From the NCBI GenBank assembly GCA_017475045.1, contig JAFVGH010000010.1, forward strand, positions 1-64,000: a DNA stretch of 64,000 bases, in the 5' to 3' direction. The position numbers and the translations under genes were made by a program. Every line of letters starts with the position of its first letter. Within the stretch, counting starts at the first letter, position 1. Below, one piece after another: positions 23,941-32,901 of the stretch. This DNA is from Fibrobacter sp. (GTDB lineage: Bacteria; Fibrobacterota; Fibrobacteria; Fibrobacterales; Fibrobacteraceae). The notes beneath the pieces are model-generated. The model was not told the DNA's origin. It saw only the letters and a list, made by a program, of their open reading frames with translations, and did not search any database.

Positions 23941-25233
23941 ATGAACTACAATCCTCTCGCAGAACAGGCCAACGCGGAACTCTCCGCAAACGGCTGCAAC
24001 GTACTCTCCATGCTTTCCGAAAGGGGCAAGGCCATCTTCTTCCCGCGCAAGGGCATTTTGGGCCAGGGCGCCGAAGCCAAAGGCTCCGCCATCAACGCCA
24101 CCATCGGAACCGCCCTGGAAGACGACGGTAGCCCCCTGGTCCTTGACTGCGTGCTCAAGAGCCTGAACCTGCCCAAGACGTCGTTCCTGTACGCCCCCAG
24201 CTTCGGCAACCCCGACCTGCGCAAGGCCTGGAAAGAGCAGATTCTCCGCAAGAACCCGACCCTCGCCACCAAGAAATTCAGCAACCCGGTCGTGACCGCA
24301 GCCCTCACCCACGCCATCAGCTGCGCGGGCTACCTCTTCCTAGATGCCGGTGACGAAGTCATCATCCCCGACCTGTACTGGGACAACTACGAACTGGTGT
24401 TCGAAAACAGCTGCGGTGCAAAGATCAAGACCTTCAACACCTTCAAGGACGGCGGATTCGATACCGAGGCTCTGAAGAAGGCCCTTGCCGAGAGCAAGAG
24501 TGAAAAGAAGGTGGTTCTCCTGAACTTCCCCAACAACCCCACGGGTTATACCGCCACTGAGGCTGAAGCCGTCGAGATCGCCAAGATCCTCACCGAATGT
24601 GCCGCCGCCGGCAACAAGGTGGTGGCCCTGCTGGATGACGCCTACTTTGGACTGGTCTATGAAGACGGCGTGACCAAGGAATCCATCTTCGCAAAGATTG
24701 TGGACGCCCACGAGAACCTGCTGGCCGTCAAGCTGGACGGCCCCACCAAGGAAGACTACGTGTGGGGTTTCCGCGTCGGCTTTATGAGCTTCGGTTTCAA
24801 GGGCGCCACGGATGCCCAGCTGAAGGCTCTCGAAGACAAGGCCGCCGGTACGGTCCGCGGAAACATTTCTAACGCCCCCAGCATCAGCCAGAAGATTCTG
24901 CTGGCCGCCTTCCAGAGCGAAGAATACCTGCAGCAGAAGCAGGAAAAGTACAACACGCTCAAGAAGCGTTTCGACATCATCAAGCAGGAACTGGCTGCCC
25001 ACCCGGAATACAAGGACGCCTTCGAGGCCATGCCCTGCAACAGCGGCTACTTCATGTGCATCAAGCCCAAGGGTGTAGATGCCGAGCAGCTCCGCCAGAA
25101 GCTCATCAGCGACTACAGCACGGGCACCATCATGCTTTCGGGCCTTATCCGCGTGGCTTTCAGCGCCGTGCCTACCGACAAGCTGGGCAAGCTGTTCGAA
25201 AATATTTATAATTGTGTTTTGAAGATGAAGTAA
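23941..25233 (+). CDS. Class I/II PLP-dependent aminotransferase
   Basis: A 430-residue cytosolic aminotransferase of fold type I. Visible landmarks are LTHAISCAGYLFLDAGDEVIIPDLYWDNY, the NFPNNPTGY segment, and DDAYFGLVYEDGV (the Asp that binds the pyridine nitrogen). The likely Schiff-base Lys is in GPTKEDYVWGFRVGF. It belongs to the aspartate/aromatic aminotransferase superfamily, but the substrate cannot be fixed from sequence. AAAGGA precedes the ATG by 8 nt. It is followed after 33 nt by citrate synthase, with a GCGGTTC/GAACCGC hairpin between them, so the two may share a transcript feeding carbon skeletons into amino acid synthesis. Confidence 0.85.
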   Translation: MNYNPLAEQANAELSANGCNVLSMLSERGKAIFFPRKGILGQGAEAKGSAINATIGTALEDDGSPLVLDCVLKSLNLPKTSFLYAPSFGNPDLRKAWKEQILRKNPTLATKKFSNPVVTAALTHAISCAGYLFLDAGDEVIIPDLYWDNYELVFENSCGAKIKTFNTFKDGGFDTEALKKALAESKSEKKVVLLNFPNNPTGYTATEAEAVEIAKILTECAAAGNKVVALLDDAYFGLVYEDGVTKESIFAKIVDAHENLLAVKLDGPTKEDYVWGFRVGFMSFGFKGATDAQLKALEDKAAGTVRGNISNAPSISQKILLAAFQSEEYLQQKQEKYNTLKKRFDIIKQELAAHPEYKDAFEAMPCNSGYFMCIKPKGVDAEQLRQKLISDYSTGTIMLSGLIRVAFSAVPTDKLGKLFENIYNCVLKMK

Positions 25234-25266
25234 ACAGCGGTTCTTGAACCGCCCTCCGGAGGATCA

Positions 25267-26556
25267 ATGTCCGAAAAGGCAACACTGAACTATAATGGAA
25301 AGAGCTACGAGCTCCCTGTTATCAAAGGCACCGAGAACGAAACCGGTCTCGATATCAGTTCTCTGCGCAAAAATTCCGGACTGGTCACCCTCGATTACGG
25401 TTACCTGAACACGGGCAGCACCAAGAGTGCCATCACTTACGTAGACGGCGAGAACGGTATTCTGCGTTACCGTGGCTACTCCATCGAGGACCTGGCTGAA
25501 AAGGCTACCTTCCCCGAAACCGCGTGGCTCCTGATTTACGGAGACCTGCCCAATCCGGAGCAGCTCTCCCATTTCCGTACCCTGCTTACCGAAAACGCCC
25601 TGCTGCACGAAAACCTGCTGCACTTTTTCCGCGAGATGCCGCCTAGCGCGCACCCCATGGGAATCCTCAGCTCCATCGTGAACGCCGTGGGCCTTTTCAC
25701 TCCCCGCTTCTACGACGACGAAAACATCGCCAGCGCTTTTGAGCTGACTACCGCGGGCCTTATCTCCAAGATCCGCACCATCGCGGCCTTCTCTTACAAG
25801 GCAAGCATCGGCGAACCCTTCGTTTACCCCGAAGCGGAACGCAGCTACTGCAGCAACTTCCTGAACATGATGTTCAGCAGTAAGGCAAGGCCTTACCACC
25901 TGGACCCCATCATGGAAAAGGCGCTGAACACCCTTTTGATTGTTCATGCCGACCACGAGCAGAACTGCTCCACCTCTACGGTGCGTATGGTGGGCAGCTC
26001 CCAGGCCAACCTGTACGCCAGTATCTGCGCCGGCATCTGCGCTTTGTGGGGCCCGCTCCATGGCGGCGCCAACCAGGCCGTTCTTGAAACGCTTCTCCGT
26101 ATCCAGAACAGCGGCATGACCATCGAACAGGTGATGGAAAAGGCCAAGGACAAGAACGACCCCTTCCGTCTTTCCGGATTCGGCCACCGCGTGTACAAGA
26201 GTTACGACCCTCGTGCAAAAGTTTTGAAGAAACTCATGGGCCAGGTGTTCGAGCACGAACACATCAACGACCCGTTGCTGGAAATCGCGCTTAAGCTAGA
26301 AGAAGCCGCCCTGAAGGACGACTACTTTATAGCCCGTAAGCTCTACCCCAACGTGGACTTCTATTCCGGAATCCTGTACCGCGCCATGGGCATTCCCACC
26401 AACATGCTCACCGTGATGTTCGCCATCGGACGTTTGCCCGGCTGGATTGCCCACTGGAAAGAGATGCACGACGATCCACAGAGCAAGATCAACAGGCCGC
26501 GCCAGATTTACACCGGTGCAACGGCCCGCCCCTGGATCGATCGGAACAAGCGGTAA
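25267..26556 (+). CDS. gltA: Citrate synthase
   Basis: A 429-residue type II citrate synthase condensing oxaloacetate with acetyl-CoA. The family pattern is clear: LDYGYLNTGSTKSAITYVDGENGILRYRGYSIEDLAE at the N-terminus, the active-site region HADHEQNCSTSTVRMVGSS, GPLHGGANQAVLE and GFGHRVYKSYDPRAK, and the C-terminal RPRQIYTGA. Its length is that of the hexameric type. GGAGG lies 4 nt before the ATG. It follows an aminotransferase gene and ends at a strong bidirectional terminator. In an anaerobe it probably supplies 2-oxoglutarate for glutamate. Confidence 0.96.
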   Translation: MSEKATLNYNGKSYELPVIKGTENETGLDISSLRKNSGLVTLDYGYLNTGSTKSAITYVDGENGILRYRGYSIEDLAEKATFPETAWLLIYGDLPNPEQLSHFRTLLTENALLHENLLHFFREMPPSAHPMGILSSIVNAVGLFTPRFYDDENIASAFELTTAGLISKIRTIAAFSYKASIGEPFVYPEAERSYCSNFLNMMFSSKARPYHLDPIMEKALNTLLIVHADHEQNCSTSTVRMVGSSQANLYASICAGICALWGPLHGGANQAVLETLLRIQNSGMTIEQVMEKAKDKNDPFRLSGFGHRVYKSYDPRAKVLKKLMGQVFEHEHINDPLLEIALKLEEAALKDDYFIARKLYPNVDFYSGILYRAMGIPTNMLTVMFAIGRLPGWIAHWKEMHDDPQSKINRPRQIYTGATARPWIDRNKR

Positions 26557-26575
26557 GGCGATTACACCTTATATA

Positions 26576-26606
26576 AAAAGTCCCGGCCTAGTGCCGGGAC
26601 TTTTTA
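26576..26606. terminator. Bidirectional terminator between gltA and metY
   Basis: AAAAAGTCCCGGC-CTAGT-GCCGGGACTTTTT, a perfect stem with T-runs on both strands between convergent genes. Confidence 0.95.
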
Positions 26607-26622
26607 TTAAACAAAGTTTTGA

Positions 26623-27900
26623 TTATACCTTGTCCAAGGCCTGCGTGAGGTCGGCGATGATGTCTTCGACATTTTCGATACCCACGCTGAAGCGGATCAG
26701 GTCAGGAGCGACACCTGCTTCGATGAGCTGTTCATCGCTGAGCTGACGGTGGGTGTGGCTTGCCGGGTGCAGCACGCAGCTGCGGGCATCGGCCACGTGG
26801 GTCACGATGCAGATCATCTTGAGGCTATCCATGAACTGGATGCTCTTTTCGCGACCGCCCTTGATACCAAACGTCAAGACGCCGCAGGGCAGGCCACCCT
26901 TGAACTGCTTCTTGGCAAGTTCGTGATACTTGTTGCCCTCGAGGCCGGCATAGTCGACCCAAGCCACCTTCGGGTGGTTCTGCAGGAACTTGGCGCAGGC
27001 GAGAGCGTTCTCGCAATGGCGCGGCATGCGCAGGTGAAGCGTCTCAAGACCCACGTTCAAAAGGAACGCGTTCTGCGGAGACTGGATAGAACCCAGGTCA
27101 CGCATGAGCTGGGCTGTGGCCTTCGTGATGTAGGCGCCCTTGCCGAAAGCCTTCGTGTAGGCAAGACCGTGATAGCTTGGGTCCGGCTCGGTGAGGCCCG
27201 CGAACTTGTCGTGGTGAGCTTCCCAGTCAAAGTTACCGCTATCCACAATGCAGCCACCCACAGCCATGGCGTGACCGTCCATGTACTTGGTGGTGGAATG
27301 CGTCACGATGTCCACGCCGAATTCGATCGGGCGGCAGAGAATCGGAGTCGGGAACGTGTTGTCCACAATCATGGGCACGCCGTGCTCGTGGGCTATGTCG
27401 GCGAAGCGCTTGAGGTCCAGAATCTTACCGGCGGGGTTTGCCACCGTCTCGCCGAAGAAGCACTTGGTGTTCGGGCGGAAAGCCTTCTCGATTTCTTCGT
27501 CGCTGGCGTCCTGGTCCACGAACGTGCATTCGATGCCGAGCTTCTTCATCGTCACGGAGAAGAGGTTGCTCGTACCACCGTAAATAGCGCTGGTGCTGAT
27601 GAAGTGGTCGCCCGCCTCGCAGATGTTGAACACGGCGAAGAAGTTCGCCGCCTGACCGGAACTCGTGAGCATCGCAGCCACACCGCCTTCCATGGCCGCA
27701 ATCTTGGATGCCACGGCATCGTTGGTCGGGTTCTGCAGGCGCGTGTAGAAGTAGCCGCTGGCCTTCAGGTCGAACAGGTCGGCCATGGCGTTGCTGGACT
27801 CGTACTTGAAAGTGGTGCTCTGGTAAATGGGGAGTACACGCGGTTCGCCGTTCTTCGGCTGCCAACCGCCCTGGATGCAAAGAGTTTCGATTTTAGACAT
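26623..27900 (-). CDS. metY: O-acetylhomoserine sulfhydrylase (aminocarboxypropyltransferase)
   Basis: A 425-residue PLP enzyme of the Cys/Met metabolism family that makes homocysteine from O-acetylhomoserine and sulfide. Landmarks are the N-terminal LPIYQSTTFKYES, YTRLQNPTND, SSGQAANFFAV, VDNTFPTPILCRP and the PLP-lysine motif HSTTKYMDGHA. The C-terminal HPASHTHRQLSDEQL matches the MetY subgroup. It has its own promoter with a 27-nt leader and AGAGG before the ATG. No S-box-like aptamer is visible in the short leader, so any methionine control must act otherwise. Confidence 0.95.
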   Translation of the reverse strand: MSKIETLCIQGGWQPKNGEPRVLPIYQSTTFKYESSNAMADLFDLKASGYFYTRLQNPTNDAVASKIAAMEGGVAAMLTSSGQAANFFAVFNICEAGDHFISTSAIYGGTSNLFSVTMKKLGIECTFVDQDASDEEIEKAFRPNTKCFFGETVANPAGKILDLKRFADIAHEHGVPMIVDNTFPTPILCRPIEFGVDIVTHSTTKYMDGHAMAVGGCIVDSGNFDWEAHHDKFAGLTEPDPSYHGLAYTKAFGKGAYITKATAQLMRDLGSIQSPQNAFLLNVGLETLHLRMPRHCENALACAKFLQNHPKVAWVDYAGLEGNKYHELAKKQFKGGLPCGVLTFGIKGGREKSIQFMDSLKMICIVTHVADARSCVLHPASHTHRQLSDEQLIEAGVAPDLIRFSVGIENVEDIIADLTQALDKV

Positions 27901-27933
27901 ATATGATAAGCCTCTTGTTAGTTATCGGTTTCA

Positions 27934-27963
27934 AATATAGCAAAAGGCTTTTCATTCCGTCAA
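27934..27963 (-). promoter_or_regulatory. Promoter of metY
   Basis: Minus strand: TTGACG (27958-27963) and TATATTTG (27932-27939). The hexamer CTATAT is 17 nt from TTGACG, so this promoter satisfies both the classical sigma-70 and the TAnnTTTG patterns. Confidence 0.65.
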
Positions 27964-28013
27964 TGCGTTTATGCGAATATTTGCATAAAACATTTCGAAG
28001 GTTGCCGCACAAA

Positions 28014-28042
28014 TGAGAAATGCCCGGTCGAACCGGGCACAA
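28014..28042 (-). terminator. Terminator-like hairpin after second FISUMP lipoprotein gene
   Basis: TGCCCGGT-CGA-ACCGGGCA with a weak T-rich tail (TTTCTCATTT) on the minus strand, 45 nt past the stop codon. Confidence 0.7.
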
Positions 28043-28084
28043 TATATTGAATAGCGGATCTTTGCAGGTATTGAAGGCGCGATC

Positions 28085-29101
28085 CTATTCCGACATCACG
28101 CAGCGGACGTTGTAGGCTCTCATTGCCGCACCGCTTTCCGTCACATACTTGGGAACTTCCCAGGTACCATAATCCTGGAACCGTATCGCCACATCACTAC
28201 CGCTCTTTTGCATCCAGAGATGTCCCTGACCATGGCGTTCCTGACCGCCATCGTTTCCAAACTTCAACGAGGATTCGTATATAAAGCGGCCACCAAGGAC
28301 CCACCATTCGTCCAGTTCCTCTCTAAGATCATTATCACTGGACGCTTTATCACCTCCCATCGATACGAGGGCTTCTTCCAGATCAGTCTTCGTGGGCAGG
28401 CGCCACCCAGACGGACAAACGACTTTTGCCGCATCGTAGGTATAGTAGACTCCGTAGTAGTCGCAGACACCCACCGTCTCTTTTTCTTCACCGGGACCCG
28501 GCTTATCCACCGAGACCGTCGCATCACAATAGAATCCGGTATTCGGCTTATAGGTCAAATTGCTAGTCATCCAATACACGGTGCCTATCTTGAGCAAGCC
28601 GTAAGTCTTATTGTTTCTGATATCCGTAAGCTTCAGGTTAGCCTTGTCGACCGTGGGCGCGCGGGAGTCCACGCTGATTGCGGGAGCCTGAGAACTAGAA
28701 GACGGCTTTGTCGCCGAAGACTTGGGTTGAGAACCGGTCGAACTGCTTGAACCCGACGGCTTAGTGGCAGAAGACGTCGGCTTTGACGTAGAAGAACTGC
28801 TAGCATACTTCTTTTCGCAACCTTCGGTCCAGCAGAAAACGCCACTGCTGTAATAGAGGCTTCCCGTGGCATCGGCCACCAAAATGGTGTCCTTACCGCC
28901 ATTGATGACAATCTTGTCGCCAGGCTTAACGATAGTTTCGCCATTTACCGATCCAGCCGACCCGTTTACCACGGAACCAGCACTCCCAGAAGAACCGGCA
29001 TCAGCCCCTTCTTCGACCTTCTGCGGATTGCTATCATCCGAACACGCGGCAAGTAAAAACACCGCGCAAAAAAACAGAATCCATGTTTTCAATGCACTCA
29101 T
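28085..29101 (-). CDS. FISUMP-domain lipoprotein with poly-Ser linker
   Basis: A 338-residue predicted lipoprotein. The lipobox LLAAC gives Cys20. Residues about 30-90 are Gly/Ser-rich and polar; about 100-145 form a repetitive Ser/Lys/Pro/Thr linker (SSATKPSGSSSS type). Then comes a FISUMP domain with NKTYGLLKIGTVYWMTSNLTY, CDYYGVYYTYDAA, CPSGWRLPT and the final AYNVRCV. Function is unknown, as for all FISUMP modules; the linker suggests display at the cell surface. TATATT lies 6 nt before the ATG with no Shine-Dalgarno. It is the second member of the family in the window. Confidence 0.88.
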   Translation of the reverse strand: MSALKTWILFFCAVFLLAACSDDSNPQKVEEGADAGSSGSAGSVVNGSAGSVNGETIVKPGDKIVINGGKDTILVADATGSLYYSSGVFCWTEGCEKKYASSSSTSKPTSSATKPSGSSSSTGSQPKSSATKPSSSSQAPAISVDSRAPTVDKANLKLTDIRNNKTYGLLKIGTVYWMTSNLTYKPNTGFYCDATVSVDKPGPGEEKETVGVCDYYGVYYTYDAAKVVCPSGWRLPTKTDLEEALVSMGGDKASSDNDLREELDEWWVLGGRFIYESSLKFGNDGGQERHGQGHLWMQKSGSDVAIRFQDYGTWEVPKYVTESGAAMRAYNVRCVMSE

Positions 29102-29107
29102 AGCCTA

Positions 29108-29113
29108 AATATA
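29108..29113 (-). promoter_or_regulatory. -7 box TATATT for FISUMP gene (leaderless type)
   Basis: Minus-strand TATATT-TAGGCT-ATG: 6 nt between box and start codon. Confidence 0.5.
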
Positions 29114-29148
29114 ACCTCTAGAGGCTAAAAAAGCACGTAAAATTATAC

Positions 29149-29154
29149 TATCTT
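29149..29154 (+). promoter_or_regulatory. -7 box TATCTT for nuoA (leaderless type)
   Basis: TATCTTTT with 9 nt to the ATG at 29164; an overlapping TATACT at 29144-29149 is an alternative. Confidence 0.4.
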
Positions 29155-29163
29155 TTCGTCATT

Positions 29164-29556
29164 ATGAGCAATGTAGAGGTTTTTGATACCACTTTCGCCA
29201 TGACCATCCTGGTCATCATGGCCGTTTGCATCCCCACCGCCCTACTGCTGGCCAACTGGTTCCTGCACCCCGGCAAAATCAAGAATACCGCCATCAAGGG
29301 AACGTCCTACGAATGCGGTCTGGCCCACGTCTCGGGTACCGCGGGCGAACGCTACCCCGTCAAGTACTACCTGGTGGCCATGCTGTTCCTGGTGTTCGAC
29401 CTGGAAGTGGCGTTCCTGTACCCCTGGGCCGTGCAATTCCTGGCTGGCGGTTGGGAACTCCTGCTGGTGCTGCTCGGATTCCTGGTCATCTTGGAAGCGG
29501 GCTACCTCTATGTGTTCAAGAAGGGCGTGCTGGACTGGGCGACCCTCAAGGACTAA
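29164..29556 (+). CDS. nuoA: NADH-quinone oxidoreductase subunit A
   Basis: A 130-residue inner-membrane subunit of respiratory complex I. Three membrane segments are visible (about 10-32, 70-92, 98-118). Family motifs are YECGLAHVSG (the conserved Cys loop) and RYPVKYYLVAMLFLVFDLEVAFLYPWAV with its acidic residues. It probably sits at the junction with the peripheral arm and works with a menaquinone pool (mqnA is in this window). Unusually, no other nuo gene is adjacent: a terminator follows at once and the next gene is convergent. No Shine-Dalgarno is seen. Confidence 0.93.
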   Translation: MSNVEVFDTTFAMTILVIMAVCIPTALLLANWFLHPGKIKNTAIKGTSYECGLAHVSGTAGERYPVKYYLVAMLFLVFDLEVAFLYPWAVQFLAGGWELLLVLLGFLVILEAGYLYVFKKGVLDWATLKD

Positions 29557-29584
29557 GTTTCTAGAGTATTCTATCTCAAATAAA

Positions 29585-29617
29585 GAACGCAGGGCTCCGG
29601 TCCTGCGTTCATTTTTT
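29585..29617. terminator. Bidirectional terminator between nuoA and reverse rubrerythrin
   Basis: GAACGCAGG-N7-CCTGCGTTC followed by ATTTTTT on the plus strand and TTTATTT on the minus strand. Confidence 0.9.
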
Positions 29618-29645
29618 ACAGATAGCGGGCAAGCCCGCCGTCATA

Positions 29646-30203
29646 TTACTTGAAGTAACGGCCCAACAAGCCCTGGAAGGCAGAGCCATGGCGGGCCTCG
29701 TCCTTGCACATCTCGTGCACAGTATCGTGGATGGCGTCGTAGCCCAGTTCCTTGGCACGCTTGGCCAGGGCAAGCTTGCCCTCGGTAGCACCAGCCTCGG
29801 CAGCCACACGGAGCTCCAGGTTCTTCTTGGTATCGGGGTAGACCACCTCGCCCAGCAGTTCGGCAAACTTGGCAGCGTGTTCGGCCTCTTCAAAGGCGAT
29901 ACGCTTGTAGGCCTCGGCCACCTCGGGGAAACCTTCGCGGTCGGCCTGGCGGCTCATGGCCAGGTACATGCCCACCTCGGTACATTCCCCTGCAAAATTT
30001 TCCCTCAGGCCCTGGACCACCTCGGCATCCAGTCCCTGGGCAACGCCAATCTTGTGCTCGTCGGCCCAGACAATCTTGCCACCCGCGCTCTGTTCCACTT
30101 TCTCGAAGAACTTGCTCTTGGGAGCCTTGCACTGGGGGCATTCATCCGGGGCTTCCGGTCCCATGTGCACATAGCCGCAAACTTTACATACCCATACCTT
30201 CAT
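29646..30203 (-). CDS. Reverse rubrerythrin (rubredoxin-like domain first)
   Basis: A 185-residue cytosolic non-haem iron protein for peroxide or oxygen detoxification in anaerobes. The rubredoxin-like Fe(Cys)4 domain is N-terminal ([20 protein letters not shown]), which is the reversed order relative to classical rubrerythrin. The ferritin-like di-iron domain follows with [32 protein letters not shown] and a last ExxxH-type MCKDEARHG. Such reverse rubrerythrins act as NADH peroxidases in clostridia together with a rubredoxin/reductase. It stands after the Ktr genes but is separated from them by a terminator. Confidence 0.93.
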   Translation of the reverse strand: MKVWVCKVCGYVHMGPEAPDECPQCKAPKSKFFEKVEQSAGGKIVWADEHKIGVAQGLDAEVVQGLRENFAGECTEVGMYLAMSRQADREGFPEVAEAYKRIAFEEAEHAAKFAELLGEVVYPDTKKNLELRVAAEAGATEGKLALAKRAKELGYDAIHDTVHEMCKDEARHGSAFQGLLGRYFK

Positions 30204-30242
30204 ATTGTGTCTCCTCTCCGCACCGGGGCGGTGTTTGATGTG

Positions 30243-30274
30243 TAAAAAACCAAGGCGGTTGCCGTTACGCCTTA
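30243..30274 (-). terminator. Terminator overlapping the ktrA stop codon
   Basis: AAGGCG and CGCCTT form the stem (minus strand), followed by GGTTTTTT. The stem begins in the last codons of ktrA. Confidence 0.75.
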
Positions 30275-30921
30275 AAGCTGTCCAGGGCCTCGTTGGGGCC
30301 TATCAGGAACAGCACGTCGTTTTCCTTGAGCTCGTAGTCGGCAATGTTACCGATCTTGGGCACGGACTCCAGCGGGTCTCGAATGGCAATCACCTGAATG
30401 CCGTACTTGTGAGTCAGGGACAAATCCTTAAGGGTCTTACCCTGGAACTTTTCGGGGCATACAATCTCGATAATGGAGAAGCCTTCCATGAAAGGCAAAA
30501 AGTCCAGCATGTTGGGGCGGTTGAGCCGTTCAGCAAGACTGATGGCAGAGTCCCGTTCGGGGTGGAATATATCGGAGACGCCCAACTTTTCCAGAATGCT
30601 CGTATGGGCGGCACTGCTGGACTTCGCGATAATGTGCTTGACCCCGAGTTCCTTGAGGTTCAGCACCGTAAGGAGAGAGGCCTGCAGGTTCTCGCCGATA
30701 CAAACAATCACAGAATCAGCCTTGTTCAAGGGAATAGAAGCAAGCTGCTTGATTCGGGTACTATCTGCCACGATAGCCTGGGATACAGAGCTGGAAATGT
30801 CCTGCACCTTATCAGGATGGCAGTCAATGACCATCACGTCGTGACCTAGGGAAGTCAGATGCTTAGCCAAGAAAATGGCCGAATTCCCAAGCCCGATAAT
30901 CACAAACTGTTTAGAAGCCAT
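30265..30921 (-). CDS. ktrA: Potassium uptake regulatory subunit (TrkA/KtrA, RCK domains)
   Basis: A 218-residue cytosolic RCK protein gating the adjacent potassium channel. The N-terminal Rossmann fold starts [17 protein letters not shown], with Asp in [10 protein letters not shown] to bind the ribose of NAD(H)/ATP. A C-terminal RCK_C lobe ([28 protein letters not shown]) follows. One N/C unit, as in KtrA, rather than the doubled TrkA of enterobacteria. It lies 45 nt after ktrB in the same direction. A terminator overlaps its stop codon. Confidence 0.92.
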   Translation of the reverse strand: MASKQFVIIGLGNSAIFLAKHLTSLGHDVMVIDCHPDKVQDISSSVSQAIVADSTRIKQLASIPLNKADSVIVCIGENLQASLLTVLNLKELGVKHIIAKSSSAAHTSILEKLGVSDIFHPERDSAISLAERLNRPNMLDFLPFMEGFSIIEIVCPEKFQGKTLKDLSLTHKYGIQVIAIRDPLESVPKIGNIADYELKENDVLFLIGPNEALDSFKA

Positions 30922-30966
30922 ATATTACCTCTTTAAAAGGTAAAGTAGTAAAAAAAGGGGGGCAGA

Positions 30967-32361
30967 CTAGCCTACCATGATGTCTTCTTCAGCAAACCAG
31001 GTGGTATTCTGAACCCGCCCGGCCACCGCAGAAATCAAGAAGAGAGGCCCCATACGGCCAATGAACATCACGCAGCAAATAACAACGCGGCCCACGGTGG
31101 AAAGTTCACCAGTAAGCCCCATGGAAAGCCCACAAGTGCTGTAAGCGCTCACCACCTCGAACAAGACCTTCAAGAAGGACGACTGACCAGCAGCGGAAAC
31201 CCCTCCGGACACTTCAGTACATAGGAGCACCAGGGTCGCAAGCACAATGACCACGATGGCCACAATGAAAATACGCACGGCCTTATCGACGGTGGTTTCG
31301 GGAATGGTCCGTCCAAGAACCTGGGTCTTTTCACGTCCCAGCAGGCGATTGAAGCCTAAAAGCCCGATTACCGCAGCCGTAGTCACCTTGACGCCGCCAC
31401 CGCAGCTGCCGGGGTTAGCACCGATGAACATGATGACGATAAAAAAGAACAGGGAGCTTGCGCAAAGGGCAGACACATCCACCGTATTCAGACCCGCCGT
31501 GCGGCTAGTAAAGGCCATGAACAGGGTAGTTTCCAACTTCTGGCCAATATTCAGGTCACCAAGAGAGTTACTCCACTCCGTAAGGCAAAACACCAGCACG
31601 CTGGCCACCACCACGAACAGGGTACCGATGGTGGCTATGTGGGTATGGAGTGAAATCTTGCGGACCTTGTGCTGCTTAAAGTCAAACAGGTACCGCAGTT
31701 CCGTAACAGCCAGAAAACCAAAGCCCCCAGCCAAGGCAAGCACGCAGGTGGACAAGTTCACCACCGGGTTCAGCTGGAACTGCACCAGGGAATCCGGGAA
31801 AAGGGTAAAGCCCACATTGCAGAAAGAACTGACGGCCTGGAAAACCGAAACGAAAATGCGGTCATAAAGCCCAGCCCCCGAGAACTGGGTAAAATAGACA
31901 GCCGCTCCCGCCAACTCCAGAATAAAGGTGAAAGGCAGCACCGCCTTCAGGATCTTTGACGGATCGATGTTCCCCTCTTGAGAAAATGCCGAAAGCAGCA
32001 CGGATTGGTGGTTAAAGCCCGGATGCATGCCGGCGAGCAAAATCAAGGTGGTAGACACCGTCATGATTCCAAGACCGCCCAACTGCATCAGCACAAGCAG
32101 AACCCAGTCACCAAAATGGGAGAAAGTACTGCTAATGTCCAAAACCGAGAGCCCTGTTACGCACACGGCAGAGGTCGAGGTAAAAAGAGCCTCCAAAAAA
32201 GTAACCGGATGATTCAGGGAAACCGGCAAGTAGAGCATAATGGCGCCCACAAATATGAGCAATAGGTAGCCCAAAACCACCAGGGTCATGGGATTCAACT
32301 GCTTCTTCTTGACTACGGGATTCTCGGAAAATCGAGAACCTTGGTACTTGGAGCGCAACAT
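30967..32361 (-). CDS. ktrB: Potassium uptake membrane subunit (TrkH/KtrB family)
   Basis: A 464-residue inner-membrane transporter with four channel-like repeats. The selectivity-filter glycines are in TSAVCVTGLS, SSFCNVGFT, TSRTAGLNT and YSTCGLSMG. Membrane helices span nearly the whole length. The intramembrane loop GANPGSCGGGVKVTT of the third repeat, which controls gating in KtrB, is present. It is paired with the RCK protein KtrA downstream. The start codon is preceded at 7 nt by TATCTT and has no Shine-Dalgarno; it diverges from the gene at 32424. Confidence 0.93.
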   Translation of the reverse strand: MLRSKYQGSRFSENPVVKKKQLNPMTLVVLGYLLLIFVGAIMLYLPVSLNHPVTFLEALFTSTSAVCVTGLSVLDISSTFSHFGDWVLLVLMQLGGLGIMTVSTTLILLAGMHPGFNHQSVLLSAFSQEGNIDPSKILKAVLPFTFILELAGAAVYFTQFSGAGLYDRIFVSVFQAVSSFCNVGFTLFPDSLVQFQLNPVVNLSTCVLALAGGFGFLAVTELRYLFDFKQHKVRKISLHTHIATIGTLFVVVASVLVFCLTEWSNSLGDLNIGQKLETTLFMAFTSRTAGLNTVDVSALCASSLFFFIVIMFIGANPGSCGGGVKVTTAAVIGLLGFNRLLGREKTQVLGRTIPETTVDKAVRIFIVAIVVIVLATLVLLCTEVSGGVSAAGQSSFLKVLFEVVSAYSTCGLSMGLTGELSTVGRVVICCVMFIGRMGPLFLISAVAGRVQNTTWFAEEDIMVG

Positions 32362-32368
32362 GGGCCAA

Positions 32369-32374
32369 AAGATA
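32369..32374 (-). promoter_or_regulatory. -7 box TATCTT for ktrB-ktrA (leaderless type)
   Basis: Minus-strand TATCTT-TTGGCCC-ATG: 7 nt between box and start. Confidence 0.45.
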
Positions 32375-32408
32375 GCTTTTTAACAGGCAATATTGCCCCA
32401 AGAAATTA

Positions 32409-32414
32409 TATATT
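32409..32414 (+). promoter_or_regulatory. -7 box TATATT for gene at 32424 (leaderless type)
   Basis: TATATTTG with 9 nt to the ATG; exact match to TAnnTTTG. Confidence 0.5.
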
Positions 32415-32423
32415 TGACACAAC

Positions 32424-32882
32424 ATGAAACGATTTCTGACTGCAACGCTCTTTTTGCTCGCTCTGGCCGTAGTGCCGTCGAATGCATTCACCATGGACCT
32501 GCAGGCCGGAGTCGTGAACCACGCAAGCGAAATTACAACGTTCAACCTGAACATCTACGGTCACCTTTGGTACCGCATCGACCAGATGCTGTTCGTGGGT
32601 ATCGGCAGCGGTTATCAAGAAATCGACAACGTAAGCCTGGTTCCTATCAGCGCAAGCGCATGGATCCGCCTACCCTTCGGTGGGCAAATGTTGCCTGTCG
32701 CCACCGGAGACATAGGTTACCTTATCGGCAAGGGGCACCAGTTGTTCTGGAAAGCAGGTGGCGGAATCGACCTCAAGAACGGGGACTATTCCTCTATCCT
32801 CCTGATGAGCGGCTATGAGTTCCTGGAACACGCAGGCAAGGGTTACGTCTACCTCCAGGCGGGCATCCTCGTCGAAATCTGA
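32424..32882 (+). CDS. Small secreted, probably outer-membrane beta-barrel protein
   Basis: A 152-residue protein with a signal peptide (MKRFLTATLFLLALAVVPSNA). The mature part alternates polar and hydrophobic residues (FNLNIYGHLWYRI, LFVGIGSGYQEI, YVYLQAGILVEI), as in small outer-membrane barrels, and ends with an aliphatic/aromatic strand. No family is recognised. It is followed by a GtrA-like gene after 19 nt, perhaps co-transcribed. The function is unknown; the barrel is inferred from the strand pattern only. Confidence 0.65.
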   Translation: MKRFLTATLFLLALAVVPSNAFTMDLQAGVVNHASEITTFNLNIYGHLWYRIDQMLFVGIGSGYQEIDNVSLVPISASAWIRLPFGGQMLPVATGDIGYLIGKGHQLFWKAGGGIDLKNGDYSSILLMSGYEFLEHAGKGYVYLQAGILVEI

Positions 32883-32901
32883 TTTTTGCGGATTCGCTCC
32901 C

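Noticed and set aside
25254..25263. CCTCCGGAGG palindrome at the gltA ribosome site as a translational switch
   Set aside because: The arms have no loop, so the hairpin cannot close; the adjacent GCGGTTC/GAACCGC stem does not cover the ribosome site.
26749..27906. 385-codon plus-strand ORF opposite metY
   Set aside because: Antisense shadow; metY has full family motifs and a promoter.
27901..27963. Possible SAM riboswitch upstream of metY
   Set aside because: The predicted leader is only about 27 nt, and no aptamer-like stems are present.
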